DNA of 64,000 bases from Paenibacillus anaericanus. Lineage in GTDB: Bacteria; Bacillota; Bacilli; Paenibacillales; Paenibacillaceae. Below are positions 25,928 to 33,717 of the stretch, one piece after another (position 1 is the stretch's first letter; each line of letters starts with the position of its first letter). The DNA lies in contig NZ_RZNY01000007.1 of assembly GCF_003994475.1 (NCBI RefSeq), forward strand, positions 1 through 64,000, given 5' to 3'. Below the pieces are notes generated by a model. The model was not told the origin of the DNA and made no database searches. It worked only from the letters and a program-made list of their open reading frames with translations. Both the position numbers and the translations under genes were made by a program.

Positions 25928-27499
25928 TCAACCCTGCTTTCGATAGTCTCCCGGAGTAAACCCATAGTGCTCCCGAAATAACCTACTGAAATATGCCAAG
26001 CTCTTATAACCGACCTGATCTGCCACCTCGTAGATTTTATACTTCGGCTCTAGCAGAAGTTCCTTTGCTTTTTCCATCCGATTACGTACCAAATATTCAT
26101 TAAAGCTCTCACCGGTCTGCTCCTTAAATAAATACCCCATATGATTTGGAGAATAAGAGAACTTATTGGCGATTTCTCTCAAGGTGATATCTTCAGCAAG
26201 TCGGCTATGGATATATTGTTCAATGGGTTCAATTAGACGCCGACTCTTGCTCTGTTTTTTCATGAACAAACGCTCGGAAATTTCAAACGATGTCTTGCGA
26301 AGCCATGATTTAATATCATCTACCGTTTCGAATTCGCGGATAACGTCTAAATGCTCAAAGCCCCACCCAAGTAAGCTTTCGAATGTTTCATTGACCGTAC
26401 TAAGATGCGCCTCCAGTTTGGTAGCAATATGAATGGAGAAACTATATACTTTCACTGGATGCTCGAAACCTCTCACATTATCAAATAAGTCATCCATACA
26501 ATCGCAAATTTTAACGAGATCATATCCCGCAATAGCTACAAACATCGCATCTAAAATACTATTCAAATCTTTGGCATCCTTGACGATCTGAAGCTTGGCT
26601 AGTCGAGGGGGAATTACCCTATTCTTGCCAAGAAACATTTTGTTACCTATCAGTTCTTTGGCTTGTATAAAAGATTGGGAAATCTCCTCAGGAAATGCTA
26701 CAGGGTCCCCATAGCTTGCGGTTATGGTAAACTGTGTATTTCTATGTATATGCTGATTCAGATCAGCTAAAGCATCCTCCAACCGCTCAGGAGTGTCCTG
26801 ATAAATAAAAGCAAACTGTGAAGTGGATAGCTCGCACCACGCACCTAGCTTTTGTTCTTCTATATAGGAAATAATCAAATCTGAAGCTGTACGTAATTGC
26901 TCTTGCCAAGCATCTGGTGCTTGTTTGTTCTTCCATAATACATCATCCAACTCAATGATCACTGCACTCGCGAAGCCAGTTGGAGATGCCAATGGATAAC
27001 GTTCCAAGAAGGTCGGCAACGTCTCATGATTGATGCTACCTTCTAGCAAATGCTGCACAAAATCTTTTTTTATAAAAGCAAAGGTTTCCGTGAATTGAGA
27101 CTGCTCCTGAATACTTTTTCGTTCCAACTCAATTTCTTTTACTACTTTTTTGAGCAGTTCCACAATTTCATCATCATCGACCGGTTTTAAGAGATATCCG
27201 TCTGCCTTGAGGTGGAGTGCCTCTTTAGCATATTCAAAGTCCTGGTAACCACTAATGAAGATAGTCTTCAGATGTGGATTCCTCTCTAGTGCCTTTCTTG
27301 ACAGCTCCAAACCTGTAAGAACTGGCATTTTGATATCGGTTACAAGAATGTCTATCGAGTGATTATCAATATAGCTTAAGGCTGCAAAAGGTCTGCTTTC
27401 ACTACAAACCACTTCAATCTGCAGATCATTCCATGGAATAAGTTGACGCAAGCCTTCCAGATCATACTTTTCGTCATCTACCAATACAGCTCTATACAT
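25928..27499 (-). CDS. YesN-type response regulator with AraC DNA-binding domain (sugar locus 1)
   Basis: A 523-residue regulator. The N-terminal receiver (about 1-120) has acidic residues VDDE, the phospho-acceptor Asp in ILVTDIKMPVLTG, and KPVDDDE with the conserved Lys. A long middle region (about 130-410) has no obvious enzyme motif. The C-terminal AraC-type HTH pair (about 420-523) contains ITLREIANKFSYSPNHMGYL and YKSLAYFSRLFREHYGFTPG. The ATG at 27499 has AGGAG nine bases upstream; the one at 27505 is only three bases away. Confidence 0.9.
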   Translation of the reverse strand: MYRAVLVDDEKYDLEGLRQLIPWNDLQIEVVCSESRPFAALSYIDNHSIDILVTDIKMPVLTGLELSRKALERNPHLKTIFISGYQDFEYAKEALHLKADGYLLKPVDDDEIVELLKKVVKEIELERKSIQEQSQFTETFAFIKKDFVQHLLEGSINHETLPTFLERYPLASPTGFASAVIIELDDVLWKNKQAPDAWQEQLRTASDLIISYIEEQKLGAWCELSTSQFAFIYQDTPERLEDALADLNQHIHRNTQFTITASYGDPVAFPEEISQSFIQAKELIGNKMFLGKNRVIPPRLAKLQIVKDAKDLNSILDAMFVAIAGYDLVKICDCMDDLFDNVRGFEHPVKVYSFSIHIATKLEAHLSTVNETFESLLGWGFEHLDVIREFETVDDIKSWLRKTSFEISERLFMKKQSKSRRLIEPIEQYIHSRLAEDITLREIANKFSYSPNHMGYLFKEQTGESFNEYLVRNRMEKAKELLLEPKYKIYEVADQVGYKSLAYFSRLFREHYGFTPGDYRKQG

Positions 27500-27575
27500 A
27501 GACATGCGCTCCTTTATGTGGAAAGAGAAGGTACACTAAGTATACCCTCTCTTACAACTCACTTAATATATTTTT

Positions 27576-29291
27576 TTACTGACCCTTCAGCTTTTGGAGA
27601 TTCGCTTGCCACACACTCGTTTTCCATGTCAGCACCTTGTCATAACCAAACTTAGTTGCCTCTTTGTCAGCTTGTTCTATCAAACTAAGAACTTCTTCAT
27701 CACTCTTCGCGAAGAAAAGCTTCGGAATAAGTTTCTTATATTGATCTTTCAAACGTTGAACGATAATACCTTCTTCCGATGTTGGAGATGGTTCCAAATT
27801 GGAGAACTCTGTAATATCCTTCGAAGTTTTGAACGAGACATTAGCCTGCCCTACTGTCGTCCAATCTTGAGCCTCTTGTGGAAGCAACAATTCGCGTTTA
27901 GCTTTGGTGCCATCAACATAAGCAGTATTACCATTCCAGTTGAATTCACCAATTTTGAGCTCATCATATTTCTTAAGATCACGATTAATGTACGCATCGT
28001 TCGGGATTGGTACGCCGTCCTCTACTTTATCGTAGAAGAGACCTTCAGGCCCAAAGAACAATACTTGTTGACCTTGCGGACTGGATGCCCAGTTCATATA
28101 CGAGAAAATCGCTTCTGGATCTTTAGCATTGGTCGTAATCACGTTTACATTCCAACCTAGTGTATTAAATCCTGATGGGTATACTTTGTTCTTATCTACA
28201 CCAGCTTTGTGTACAGGCCAGATAACATCATATCCATCTTCTGGATCCTTAGCTGACAATAAGTTGTTAGCTTCGCGTCCAATTCCCTCAACTACCGCAT
28301 CATAAGCGCCGAAGACAGCAATTTTACCTGTTTTTAATTTTTCAAGAATTTGATCACGGGTCTGAGTGAACATATCGCTAGATGTCAGCCCTTGGCGGAA
28401 CAACTTACTACTATACATTGCTGCGTCCTTAAAGCTTTGATTCTTATAGATAGATTCCAAGGAATCACCACTCGGAACACCAAACATGGCTGCTGGAGAG
28501 ATGAAACCTGGTGTCATATCATCAGCTGCACCACTAAAAAGCATGCCTAGCATTTGAATGTCACCGTCACGAACCTCGCCGAAATCAAGCGGAACGATAT
28601 CCGGATATTTCTCTTTAACCAATTTCAGATATGCTTCTAGGTCATCCCATGTTTCAAGTGCAGGAGAACCTAGCGCTTTGTAAATCTTCTTCTCTACGAG
28701 ATAAGCCGCATTTCCGTTACCATTCTCGCCATTGATGAACCAGTTTGGCATTTGGTAGAGTTTGCCGTCGCTACTGCGAAGCATATTTATTGTTTGTTCT
28801 CCAACCGTCTTCACGAATTCTGGATATTTCTCAAGATAAGGATCAAGTGCAACTAGTTTGCCAGCCTCTTGAAGACGGTCTACATCTTTTCCTCTATCAC
28901 TTACAATTACATCTGGTAGTTGATTAGATACAATCATTGTGTTCAACTTTTGCGTTGCTGCTCCATTAGATTGAATCGGATTCAGAGTTACTTTCAAGTT
29001 ATCAGTAATCCATTTGCCATGTGGGCGTTCAAGCCAAGTTGGTGCCGTATACCAATCATAGTTAACAAACAAGGAGAAATCCACAGGTTTTACCTTCGCT
29101 TGGGTATCGCCCTCTGCTACAGCTGGGTCCGGAGCGTTATCCGGAGCAGTGGTCGCTGCCGCGTCATTTGTAGCGTTTGCCGCTGGGGAGGCAGTTGGAC
29201 TATTGTTATTACTGTTAGAGCAAGCCGAGAGCACCAAGCTAAGGGTAAGTAAACTAACCACTAGCAGGCTCGAACTTTTCTTCATATTCAT
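27576..29291 (-). CDS. Sugar ABC transporter solute-binding lipoprotein (LplA/YtcQ-like)
   Basis: A 571-residue family 1-like extracellular binding protein. The lipobox is LVLSAC, with Cys at about residue 24, and a Thr/Asn/Ala-rich tether follows. The body is the large-type binding protein seen in LplA/YtcQ clusters of Bacillales (AKVKPVDFSLFVNYDWYTAP, DVIVSDRGKDVDRLQEAGKL). The ligand is probably an oligosaccharide, but the sequence does not show which one. It lies between the two permease genes and the two-component pair, and starts with GAGGGGAAAAG upstream. Confidence 0.88.
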   Translation of the reverse strand: MNMKKSSSLLVVSLLTLSLVLSACSNSNNNSPTASPAANATNDAAATTAPDNAPDPAVAEGDTQAKVKPVDFSLFVNYDWYTAPTWLERPHGKWITDNLKVTLNPIQSNGAATQKLNTMIVSNQLPDVIVSDRGKDVDRLQEAGKLVALDPYLEKYPEFVKTVGEQTINMLRSSDGKLYQMPNWFINGENGNGNAAYLVEKKIYKALGSPALETWDDLEAYLKLVKEKYPDIVPLDFGEVRDGDIQMLGMLFSGAADDMTPGFISPAAMFGVPSGDSLESIYKNQSFKDAAMYSSKLFRQGLTSSDMFTQTRDQILEKLKTGKIAVFGAYDAVVEGIGREANNLLSAKDPEDGYDVIWPVHKAGVDKNKVYPSGFNTLGWNVNVITTNAKDPEAIFSYMNWASSPQGQQVLFFGPEGLFYDKVEDGVPIPNDAYINRDLKKYDELKIGEFNWNGNTAYVDGTKAKRELLLPQEAQDWTTVGQANVSFKTSKDITEFSNLEPSPTSEEGIIVQRLKDQYKKLIPKLFFAKSDEEVLSLIEQADKEATKFGYDKVLTWKTSVWQANLQKLKGQ

Positions 29292-29368
29292 GTCTTTTCC
29301 CCTCTCTTCAAATACATTATATATGTCATCAGCGGAAGTCGCATGCTGACCCCGCGAATAACCACAAT

Positions 29369-30259
29369 CTACTCTTTCAAAGACCCAACCAATGCACCTT
29401 TAACGAAATATTTTTGCAGAAATGGGTAAATAAAGAGAATCGGTAATGTAGCGACCATCATCGTCGCCATTTGTAGCGCCTTGACGGTTACAGAATTCTG
29501 TACCGCACTCTGTGCATAGGTATTCAAATTCTGAATTAGACTCGCCGTTGTACCAGCGTTAACAATCTGTACCAGAAGCGTCTGCAACGGGATTAGATTC
29601 TGATCACTGATAAATACCGCCGGTGTAAACCAATCGTTCCATAAGCCAACTGCGGTAAAAAGTCCCAATGTAGCTACAACTGGACCAGAGATCGGTAGTA
29701 CAATCTTGAAGAAAACCCCAAAGTTCGAGCATCCATCAATCCGCGCTGATTCTTCCAACCCATCTGGGAGCTCTGCGAAGAAAGTTCTAAAGATAATCAT
29801 GTTGTAGACGTTGACCATACCGTGAATTATCAAGAACGTAAATGTATTATAAAGATGAAGATTATACACGAGTATGAAGTACGGAATGAGTCCACCGCTG
29901 AAATACATGGTTACGATACATATAATCATGTAACCCTTTTTAAACACGATACCTTTCTTTGATAAAGCGTAGGCGAATAAGGAAGTGAAGAACATGGACA
30001 CAAATGTTCCGATAAGCGTACGGGCAATTGTTACTCCATATGCAGTGAAAATTTGCTTCTCCTTAAACACAATCTGATAGTTTTCCAGCGTAAATGCTCT
30101 TGGCCAGAAGGTTACCCCACCGAGTGACGTATCACTTCCTACGTTAAAGGACATAACTAACGAATTCCAAAATGGATAGAACGTTATAAAAGACAATAGG
30201 ATTAGCACGAAATAAATAATTACCTGTAACACCTTGTCAGAGAAATTTAGTTTCATCAT
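29369..30259 (-). CDS. Sugar ABC transporter permease (LplC/YtcP-like)
   Basis: A MalG-type membrane permease of 296 aa with six helices. The EAA loop is ELPDGLEESARIDGCSNFGV, the coupling site for the ATPase. The C-terminus has PFLQKYFVKGALVGSLKE, common to this subgroup. It lies 77 bases ahead of the binding-protein gene and 30 bases after the partner permease. No ATPase gene is present, so it probably uses an MsmX-like shared ATPase. Confidence 0.9.
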   Translation of the reverse strand: MMKLNFSDKVLQVIIYFVLILLSFITFYPFWNSLVMSFNVGSDTSLGGVTFWPRAFTLENYQIVFKEKQIFTAYGVTIARTLIGTFVSMFFTSLFAYALSKKGIVFKKGYMIICIVTMYFSGGLIPYFILVYNLHLYNTFTFLIIHGMVNVYNMIIFRTFFAELPDGLEESARIDGCSNFGVFFKIVLPISGPVVATLGLFTAVGLWNDWFTPAVFISDQNLIPLQTLLVQIVNAGTTASLIQNLNTYAQSAVQNSVTVKALQMATMMVATLPILFIYPFLQKYFVKGALVGSLKE

Positions 30260-30289
30260 ATCGCTTCCATTCTAAGAGATGGGATTACA

Positions 30290-31276
30290 TTACCAGAGAC
30301 TTGCTTTCCCTAATTTACGGGCAATGCCGTTTGCAATAAACAACAACGTTACACTGATAATAGACTTGAACAGTCCTGCCGCCGTCGCGTATGAGAACCT
30401 CTGGTTCATAATTCCCATTTGATATACATAGGTATCGATGACTTCCGCATAAGGCATGACGATTCCATTAGTCAGGTTTTTCGTCATTAAGAGGATATCT
30501 TCGAAACCCGCATTTAAGATATTACCAATACCTAAGATTAGGAAAATAATAATTACAGGAGTTATGCTAGGAATCGTAATGAGAAAGATTTGTTTGATTC
30601 TATTGGCTCCGTCCATTGCTGCTGCTTCATACAATGCCGGATCGATCCCTGCAATAGCTGCTAAATAAACGATAGAACCGAAACCTATCTCTTTCCAAAC
30701 CCCTACCGAAACGAGAATTCCCCAGAAGTACTCTGGAATGGAGAGCCAGTTGATGGGTTCCTTAATTAGATTGAATTGTAGAAGAACATCATTGACCGGA
30801 CCATTATCCGCAGCTAACATCGAGAATACTAAACCCGAGACAACAACCCAGGAAATAAAATGTGGGATGTAGGTTACGGTCTGTACTACTCTCTTAAATG
30901 CCATATTTCGAATCTCATTCAGCATTAATGCCAGAATGATCGGCGCCGGGAAGGCGAAAGCTAGCTTTAGCAAGCTAATGGCTAATGTGTTGCGCATGAT
31001 GGTCCAGAACTCAGGAGATTCGAAGAACATCTTAAAATGCGTAAATCCTACCCAAGGGCTCGCACTGAACCCAGTAAATAGGTTGTAATCTTTGAAAGAA
31101 ATCATGACACCCCACATCGGTATGTAACTGAATACGATAATGAACGCGATAGACGGGAGAATCATAAGTTGGTAATCCCACTGTCGAAAGAAGCGCGCCC
31201 ATACCCCGTTATTCTTAGACTTTTGCATAGGAGCTAATCCTTTATCGTTCAGCATTGAAGTTGCGTCACTTTTCAT
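30290..31276 (-). CDS. Sugar ABC transporter permease (LplB/YteP-like)
   Basis: A MalF-type permease of 328 aa. A soluble N-terminal tail of about 30 residues precedes six helices. The EAA loop is present as DPALYEAAAMDGANRIKQIF. The LplB/YteP subgroup is marked by the region WGVMISFKDYNLFTGFSASP. It is the first gene of locus 1, with GGTGGTGATGAA upstream. The stretch from 31277 to 31397 holds no recognisable operator. Confidence 0.9.
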   Translation of the reverse strand: MKSDATSMLNDKGLAPMQKSKNNGVWARFFRQWDYQLMILPSIAFIIVFSYIPMWGVMISFKDYNLFTGFSASPWVGFTHFKMFFESPEFWTIMRNTLAISLLKLAFAFPAPIILALMLNEIRNMAFKRVVQTVTYIPHFISWVVVSGLVFSMLAADNGPVNDVLLQFNLIKEPINWLSIPEYFWGILVSVGVWKEIGFGSIVYLAAIAGIDPALYEAAAMDGANRIKQIFLITIPSITPVIIIFLILGIGNILNAGFEDILLMTKNLTNGIVMPYAEVIDTYVYQMGIMNQRFSYATAAGLFKSIISVTLLFIANGIARKLGKASLW

Positions 31277-31397
31277 TTCATCACCACCTTCACATTGTTT
31301 GTAACTTTATGCTAAAGGAAATTGAATGCGGTTTCTACGCAAGTGATTAACGATTGTTTTACTAAATCAACGAACATCTTAAGTTTGGAAAATAACT

Positions 31398-31449
31398 AAA
31401 AAAAGAAGCTTGCCAGCAGCAGAAGATACTCTACTATTGATAAGCTTCT
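31398..31449 (-). terminator. Tandem terminator-like hairpin after the tRNA genes
   Basis: On the minus strand AGAAGCTT and AAGCTTCT enclose an inner GTAGA/TCTGC stem with symmetric seven-base internal loops, and TTTTTTT follows. It lies between the tRNA-Leu terminator and the sugar ABC operon, so it is either a second terminator or the end of a short leader. Confidence 0.65.
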
Positions 31450-31490
31450 CTCAAATAATCACGTTAGGACCTTTTTATCATTCAATGGAA

Positions 31491-31520
31491 AATAAAAGAG
31501 CCCTTGCTTAGCAAGGGCTC
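31491..31520 (-). terminator. Terminator of the tRNA-Glu/tRNA-Leu unit
   Basis: GAGCCCTTGCT and its complement GCAAGGGCTC are followed by TTTTATTTT on the minus strand. Confidence 0.85.
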
Positions 31521-31538
31521 CAGAATTGACACTTGTGA

Positions 31539-31621
31539 TGCGGTCGAGAGGACTCGAACCTCCACGGGTATACACCCACTACCCCCTCAAGGTAGCGTGT
31601 CTGCCATTCCACCACGACCGC
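31539..31621 (-). tRNA. tRNA-Leu (anticodon GAG), second copy
   Basis: An 83-base tRNA with the same acceptor, anticodon and T arms as the copy at 22665-22747, including CTACC-TTGAGGG-GGTAG (anticodon GAG). The variable arm differs (GGGTGTATACCC). CCA is not encoded. Confidence 0.93.
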
Positions 31622-31652
31622 ACATAAAATTAAAACTACGAGGAAATAAAAT

Positions 31653-31727
31653 TGGTGACCCGTAGGGGAATCGAACCCCTGTTACCTCCGTGAAAGGGAG
31701 GTGTCTTAACCGCTTGACCAACGGGCC
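31653..31727 (-). tRNA. tRNA-Glu (anticodon TTC)
   Basis: The tRNA starts GGCCCGTTGGTCAAG. The anticodon arm CCTCC-CTTTCAC-GGAGG gives anticodon TTC. The T arm is AGGGGTTCGATTCCCCT. The 3' CCA is encoded (31655-31653). Confidence 0.94.
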
Positions 31728-31772
31728 TCATTAGTGTTTATTTACGTCTTTTTATTTGTGACGGCAAGAATT

Positions 31773-31801
31773 AGTATAGCAAAAACAGTTGGACATGGCA
31801 A
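31773..31801 (-). promoter_or_regulatory. Promoter of the tRNA-Glu/tRNA-Leu unit
   Basis: On the minus strand TTGCCA and TATACT are separated by 17 bases, with an extended TG before the -10. The start would be near 31766, about 40 bases before tRNA-Glu. Confidence 0.65.
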
Positions 31802-31829
31802 TACCTTCGAATTAATTTTTTTGTGGAAA

Positions 31830-31867
31830 AATAAAACAAGTCGGGAGCATTTCTGCACCCGACTTGC
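31830..31867 (-). terminator. Terminator of the tRNA-Asn/tRNA-Ser unit
   Basis: GCAAGTCGGG-GC and GC-CCCGACTTG form a stem followed by TTTTATTTTT on the minus strand, between tRNA-Ser and tRNA-Glu. Confidence 0.8.
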
Positions 31868-31884
31868 TTCATTACAATATTCAA

Positions 31885-31973
31885 CGGAGAGAGAGGGATT
31901 CGAACCCTCGCACCGCTTACGCAGTCTAACCCCTTAGCAGAGGGTCCCCTTATAGCCACTTGGGTATCTCTCC
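31885..31973 (-). tRNA. tRNA-Ser (anticodon GCT)
   Basis: An 89-base class II tRNA. The acceptor stem is GGAGAGA/TCTCTCC. The anticodon arm ACCCT-CTGCTAA-GGGGT gives GCT. It has a long variable arm and the T arm AGGGTTCGAATCCCT. CCA is not encoded. Confidence 0.93.
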
Positions 31974-31979
31974 AACATA

Positions 31980-32055
31980 TGGCTCCCCGAACAGGACTCG
32001 AACCTGTGACAACTCGATTAACAGTCGAGTGCTCTACCAACTGAGCTATCAGGGA
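31980..32055 (-). tRNA. tRNA-Asn (anticodon GTT)
   Basis: The tRNA starts TCCCTGATAGCTCAG. The anticodon arm CTCGA-CTGTTAA-TCGAG gives GTT. The T arm contains GGTTCGAGTCC. The 3' CCA is encoded at the 31980 end. Confidence 0.95.
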
Positions 32056-32082
32056 ATATAAATAACAACCAGAATACAAATT

Positions 32083-32111
32083 AATTTATCATGTTTATAT
32101 AGCAAAGTCAA
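32083..32111 (-). promoter_or_regulatory. Promoter of the tRNA-Asn/tRNA-Ser unit
   Basis: On the minus strand TTGACT and TAAATT are separated by 17 bases, with a TG just before the -10. The -35 overlaps the stop codon of the upstream BrfA-like frame. Confidence 0.6.
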
Positions 32112-32344
32112 GAAATCTGCACACTAATGAAAGGGCTTCCCGATCCGGAAAATAAAAAAGAACCATCGTCTCCATAAATAGAGTCATGGTTCCTATGTTT
32201 GATGCAACTTAGCTGCTCAAGCTTCGTTTTAGTTCTCCTAGTTCTCATGTCAGTAGTAGCAAACGGGCTGCGACTTAACTCAGGATTTCGTTTCCCTTCT
32301 CTAGCTAATTTCTGGCGCAGTTTCTTAGCTTTGGTTGTGGCCAA
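32108..32344 (-). CDS. brfA: BrfA-like (YqkK) alternative ribosome-rescue factor
   Basis: A 78-codon basic protein starting at TTG with AAAGGAG eight bases upstream; the longer ATG frame at 32371 contains that site. The sequence (M-ATTKAKKLRQKLAREGK, then NPELSRSPFATTDMRTRRTK) looks like B. subtilis YqkK/BrfA from memory, a factor that recruits release factor 2 to ribosomes stalled on mRNAs without a stop codon. As in that gene, an intrinsic terminator (32192 to 32150) sits inside the frame about 50 bases before the TGA, so most transcripts should lack a stop codon and the product would be tagged by tmRNA. The family match was not checked by search. Confidence 0.65.
   Translation of the reverse strand: MATTKAKKLRQKLAREGKRNPELSRSPFATTDMRTRRTKTKLEQLSCIKHRNHDSIYGDDGSFLFSGSGSPFISVQIS
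32150..32192 (-). terminator. Intrinsic terminator inside the BrfA-like reading frame
   Basis: On the minus strand GAACCATGACTC and GGAGACGATGGTTC form a stem with a short loop, followed by TTTTTTATTTT. The T run ends about 43 bases before the in-frame stop codon at 32108. Confidence 0.75.
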
Positions 32345-32424
32345 TTCAATCACTCCTTTAATGTTCTTCATGATCAGTATAACATGATGATTTATCTAAT
32401 GCTGCATAACAACTAGATAATAGG

Positions 32425-32886
32425 CTAAAGGTTGATCAGCTTCAAACTCCCCGCACATTTTCCACAGCGGTAACGTTTAGGGTCCATCTGGCGCTTACGG
32501 AGATATTCCATTCCACAACTAGTGCAGATTAACTTATAGCGGTAAGGAAGCGTACGTCTTGCCGTACTACCCGGTATAGACTGACAATAACGGCTCCCCT
32601 TCACTCTTTTTAACAATACTTTAAAATCTTGATCCCGATGTCGATGGCCTTTCCCCGCTAAGTGAAGATGATAATGGCATAGTTCATGCTTGATGATCTT
32701 CTCCACTTCCTCCTTACCAAAGGCCGTAAGCTGATGCGGATTGATGTCTATATCATGTGATTTCATAAAGTACCGCCCACCTGTTGTTCGCAAACGAGAG
32801 TTAAACTTGGCACAATGGCGAAAAGGGATGCCAAAGTGAGTAAGCGAAATCTCTTCTACCCAGGCCTGAAGCTCGTCATTGTCCAT
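32425..32886 (-). CDS. sprT: SprT-like metalloprotease family protein (YdcK)
   Basis: A 153-residue SprT-family protein. The zinc-protease motif HELCHYHLHL (HExxH) lies near residue 67, and the C-terminal zinc ribbon has CTSCGMEYLRKRQ and CGKC. SprT proteins resemble the eukaryotic DNA-protein crosslink protease Spartan; the bacterial role is not settled. Its position after tex and cmpA on the map matches ydcK in B. subtilis. The start has AAGGAGG upstream. Confidence 0.87.
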   Translation of the reverse strand: MDNDELQAWVEEISLTHFGIPFRHCAKFNSRLRTTGGRYFMKSHDIDINPHQLTAFGKEEVEKIIKHELCHYHLHLAGKGHRHRDQDFKVLLKRVKGSRYCQSIPGSTARRTLPYRYKLICTSCGMEYLRKRQMDPKRYRCGKCAGSLKLINL

Positions 32887-33014
32887 TTATATTCCTCCTT
32901 CTCGTTGTCTTTGTGGCTTTTCATACCAAATTCCTTCACTCATGTACTTGAATTTTAACTTATCATTACGCTACACTGTCAAGTAGGAATGATAGAAAAG
33001 GAGACTGTTGTCCC

Positions 33015-33368
33015 ATGCCTTTAATGAGATATGTTATTTTACAGCAAAATCAGGATTTGCAATTTGTAGAGATGCCAAGCGACTATGCTTATCAATTAAG
33101 TGCCCTAAATCTTCGTCTAAATAAGGAGATTCTGAAACTAACGGCTGATCAAATTCCGACGTTACCCCTCGCAATTGCCGAATGCGATAAACTTGACCTG
33201 TTACAGGAAACGCTTCGGATCACCGGAGGACTTGATTATATCAATGAACTTGAGGCTTCATTCTCAGCGATCCAGGAAGAGAATTACCCACTCGTCTCAT
33301 TATTAACGGAAATTCGTGCATTACAGGCTCAGCTGGAACAATGGTACGAGGAAGAAGGAGTTATCTGA
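33015..33368 (+). CDS. Small conserved-type protein of unknown function
   Basis: A 117-residue acidic, Leu-rich protein with no signal, membrane segment or metal motif. It begins MPLMRYVILQQNQDLQFVEM with AAAGGAG eleven bases upstream. The second half is predicted helical (ALQAQLEQWYEEEGVI), suggesting a coiled or helical bundle. I recall similar Paenibacillus proteins being labelled hydrolase/acyltransferase, but no catalytic motif is visible, so I do not assign a function. It is divergent from sprT. Confidence 0.7.
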   Translation: MPLMRYVILQQNQDLQFVEMPSDYAYQLSALNLRLNKEILKLTADQIPTLPLAIAECDKLDLLQETLRITGGLDYINELEASFSAIQEENYPLVSLLTEIRALQAQLEQWYEEEGVI

Positions 33369-33487
33369 TTTACTTCGTGCTCAGGTAGATAACTTTTTGA
33401 GCCACCTTTTAGTGTAAGACTTGCACTTTTCACGGCCTCTGCCCATATGCTAACGTACAAATGGGATGCCAGAGGAGGAGATCTTTC

Positions 33488-33631
33488 TTGCCTAAATGGC
33501 TTAGCAATCAAATTATGAACGCCTTCCATAAGCGGGACTCTCGACAAATTCGATTGCTTAATGATTGTTGGTTCTTTTATTATAGCCGCCGTGACATAAA
33601 CCCCGAATCCATAACACGAACTCCACTTTAA
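33488..33631 (+). CDS. cmpA: Cortex morphogenetic protein CmpA
   Basis: A 47-codon ORF with a TTG start and AGGAGGAG at good spacing. The product, M-PKWLSNQIMNAFHKRDSR followed by QIRLLNDCWFFYYSRR, closely resembles B. subtilis CmpA (37 aa), a sporulation checkpoint adaptor that delivers SpoIVA to ClpXP. The product here is about ten residues longer at the C-terminus. Its place between sprT and tex matches B. subtilis gene order. Its 3' end overlaps the terminator stem, with the stop codon in the loop region. The gene should be expressed in the mother cell. Confidence 0.88.
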   Translation: MPKWLSNQIMNAFHKRDSRQIRLLNDCWFFYYSRRDINPESITRTPL

Positions 33632-33650
33632 GGTGGGGTTCGTGTTTTTA
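33613..33650 (+). terminator. Terminator overlapping the end of cmpA
   Basis: AACACGAAC / GTTCGTGTT plus TCCACTT / AGGTGGG form a long stem followed by TTTTA. The cmpA stop codon lies at its apex. Confidence 0.85.
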
Positions 33651-33673
33651 TTATGCTTGTAATTGGACCAAAC

Positions 33674-33710
33674 AAAGAAGCCGAGCAGCTAATCGCTGTT
33701 CGGCTTCTTT
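33674..33710. terminator. Bidirectional terminator downstream of tex
   Basis: AAAGAAGCCGA-CAGC and GCTG-TCGGCTTCTTT form a strong stem. It can serve tex on the minus strand. Confidence 0.8.
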
Positions 33711-33717
33711 ACTGATT

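Noticed and set aside
31728-31830. A gene in the stretch between tRNA-Glu and tRNA-Ser
   Set aside because: No ORF with a ribosome site is present; the stretch is explained by a tRNA promoter and a terminator.
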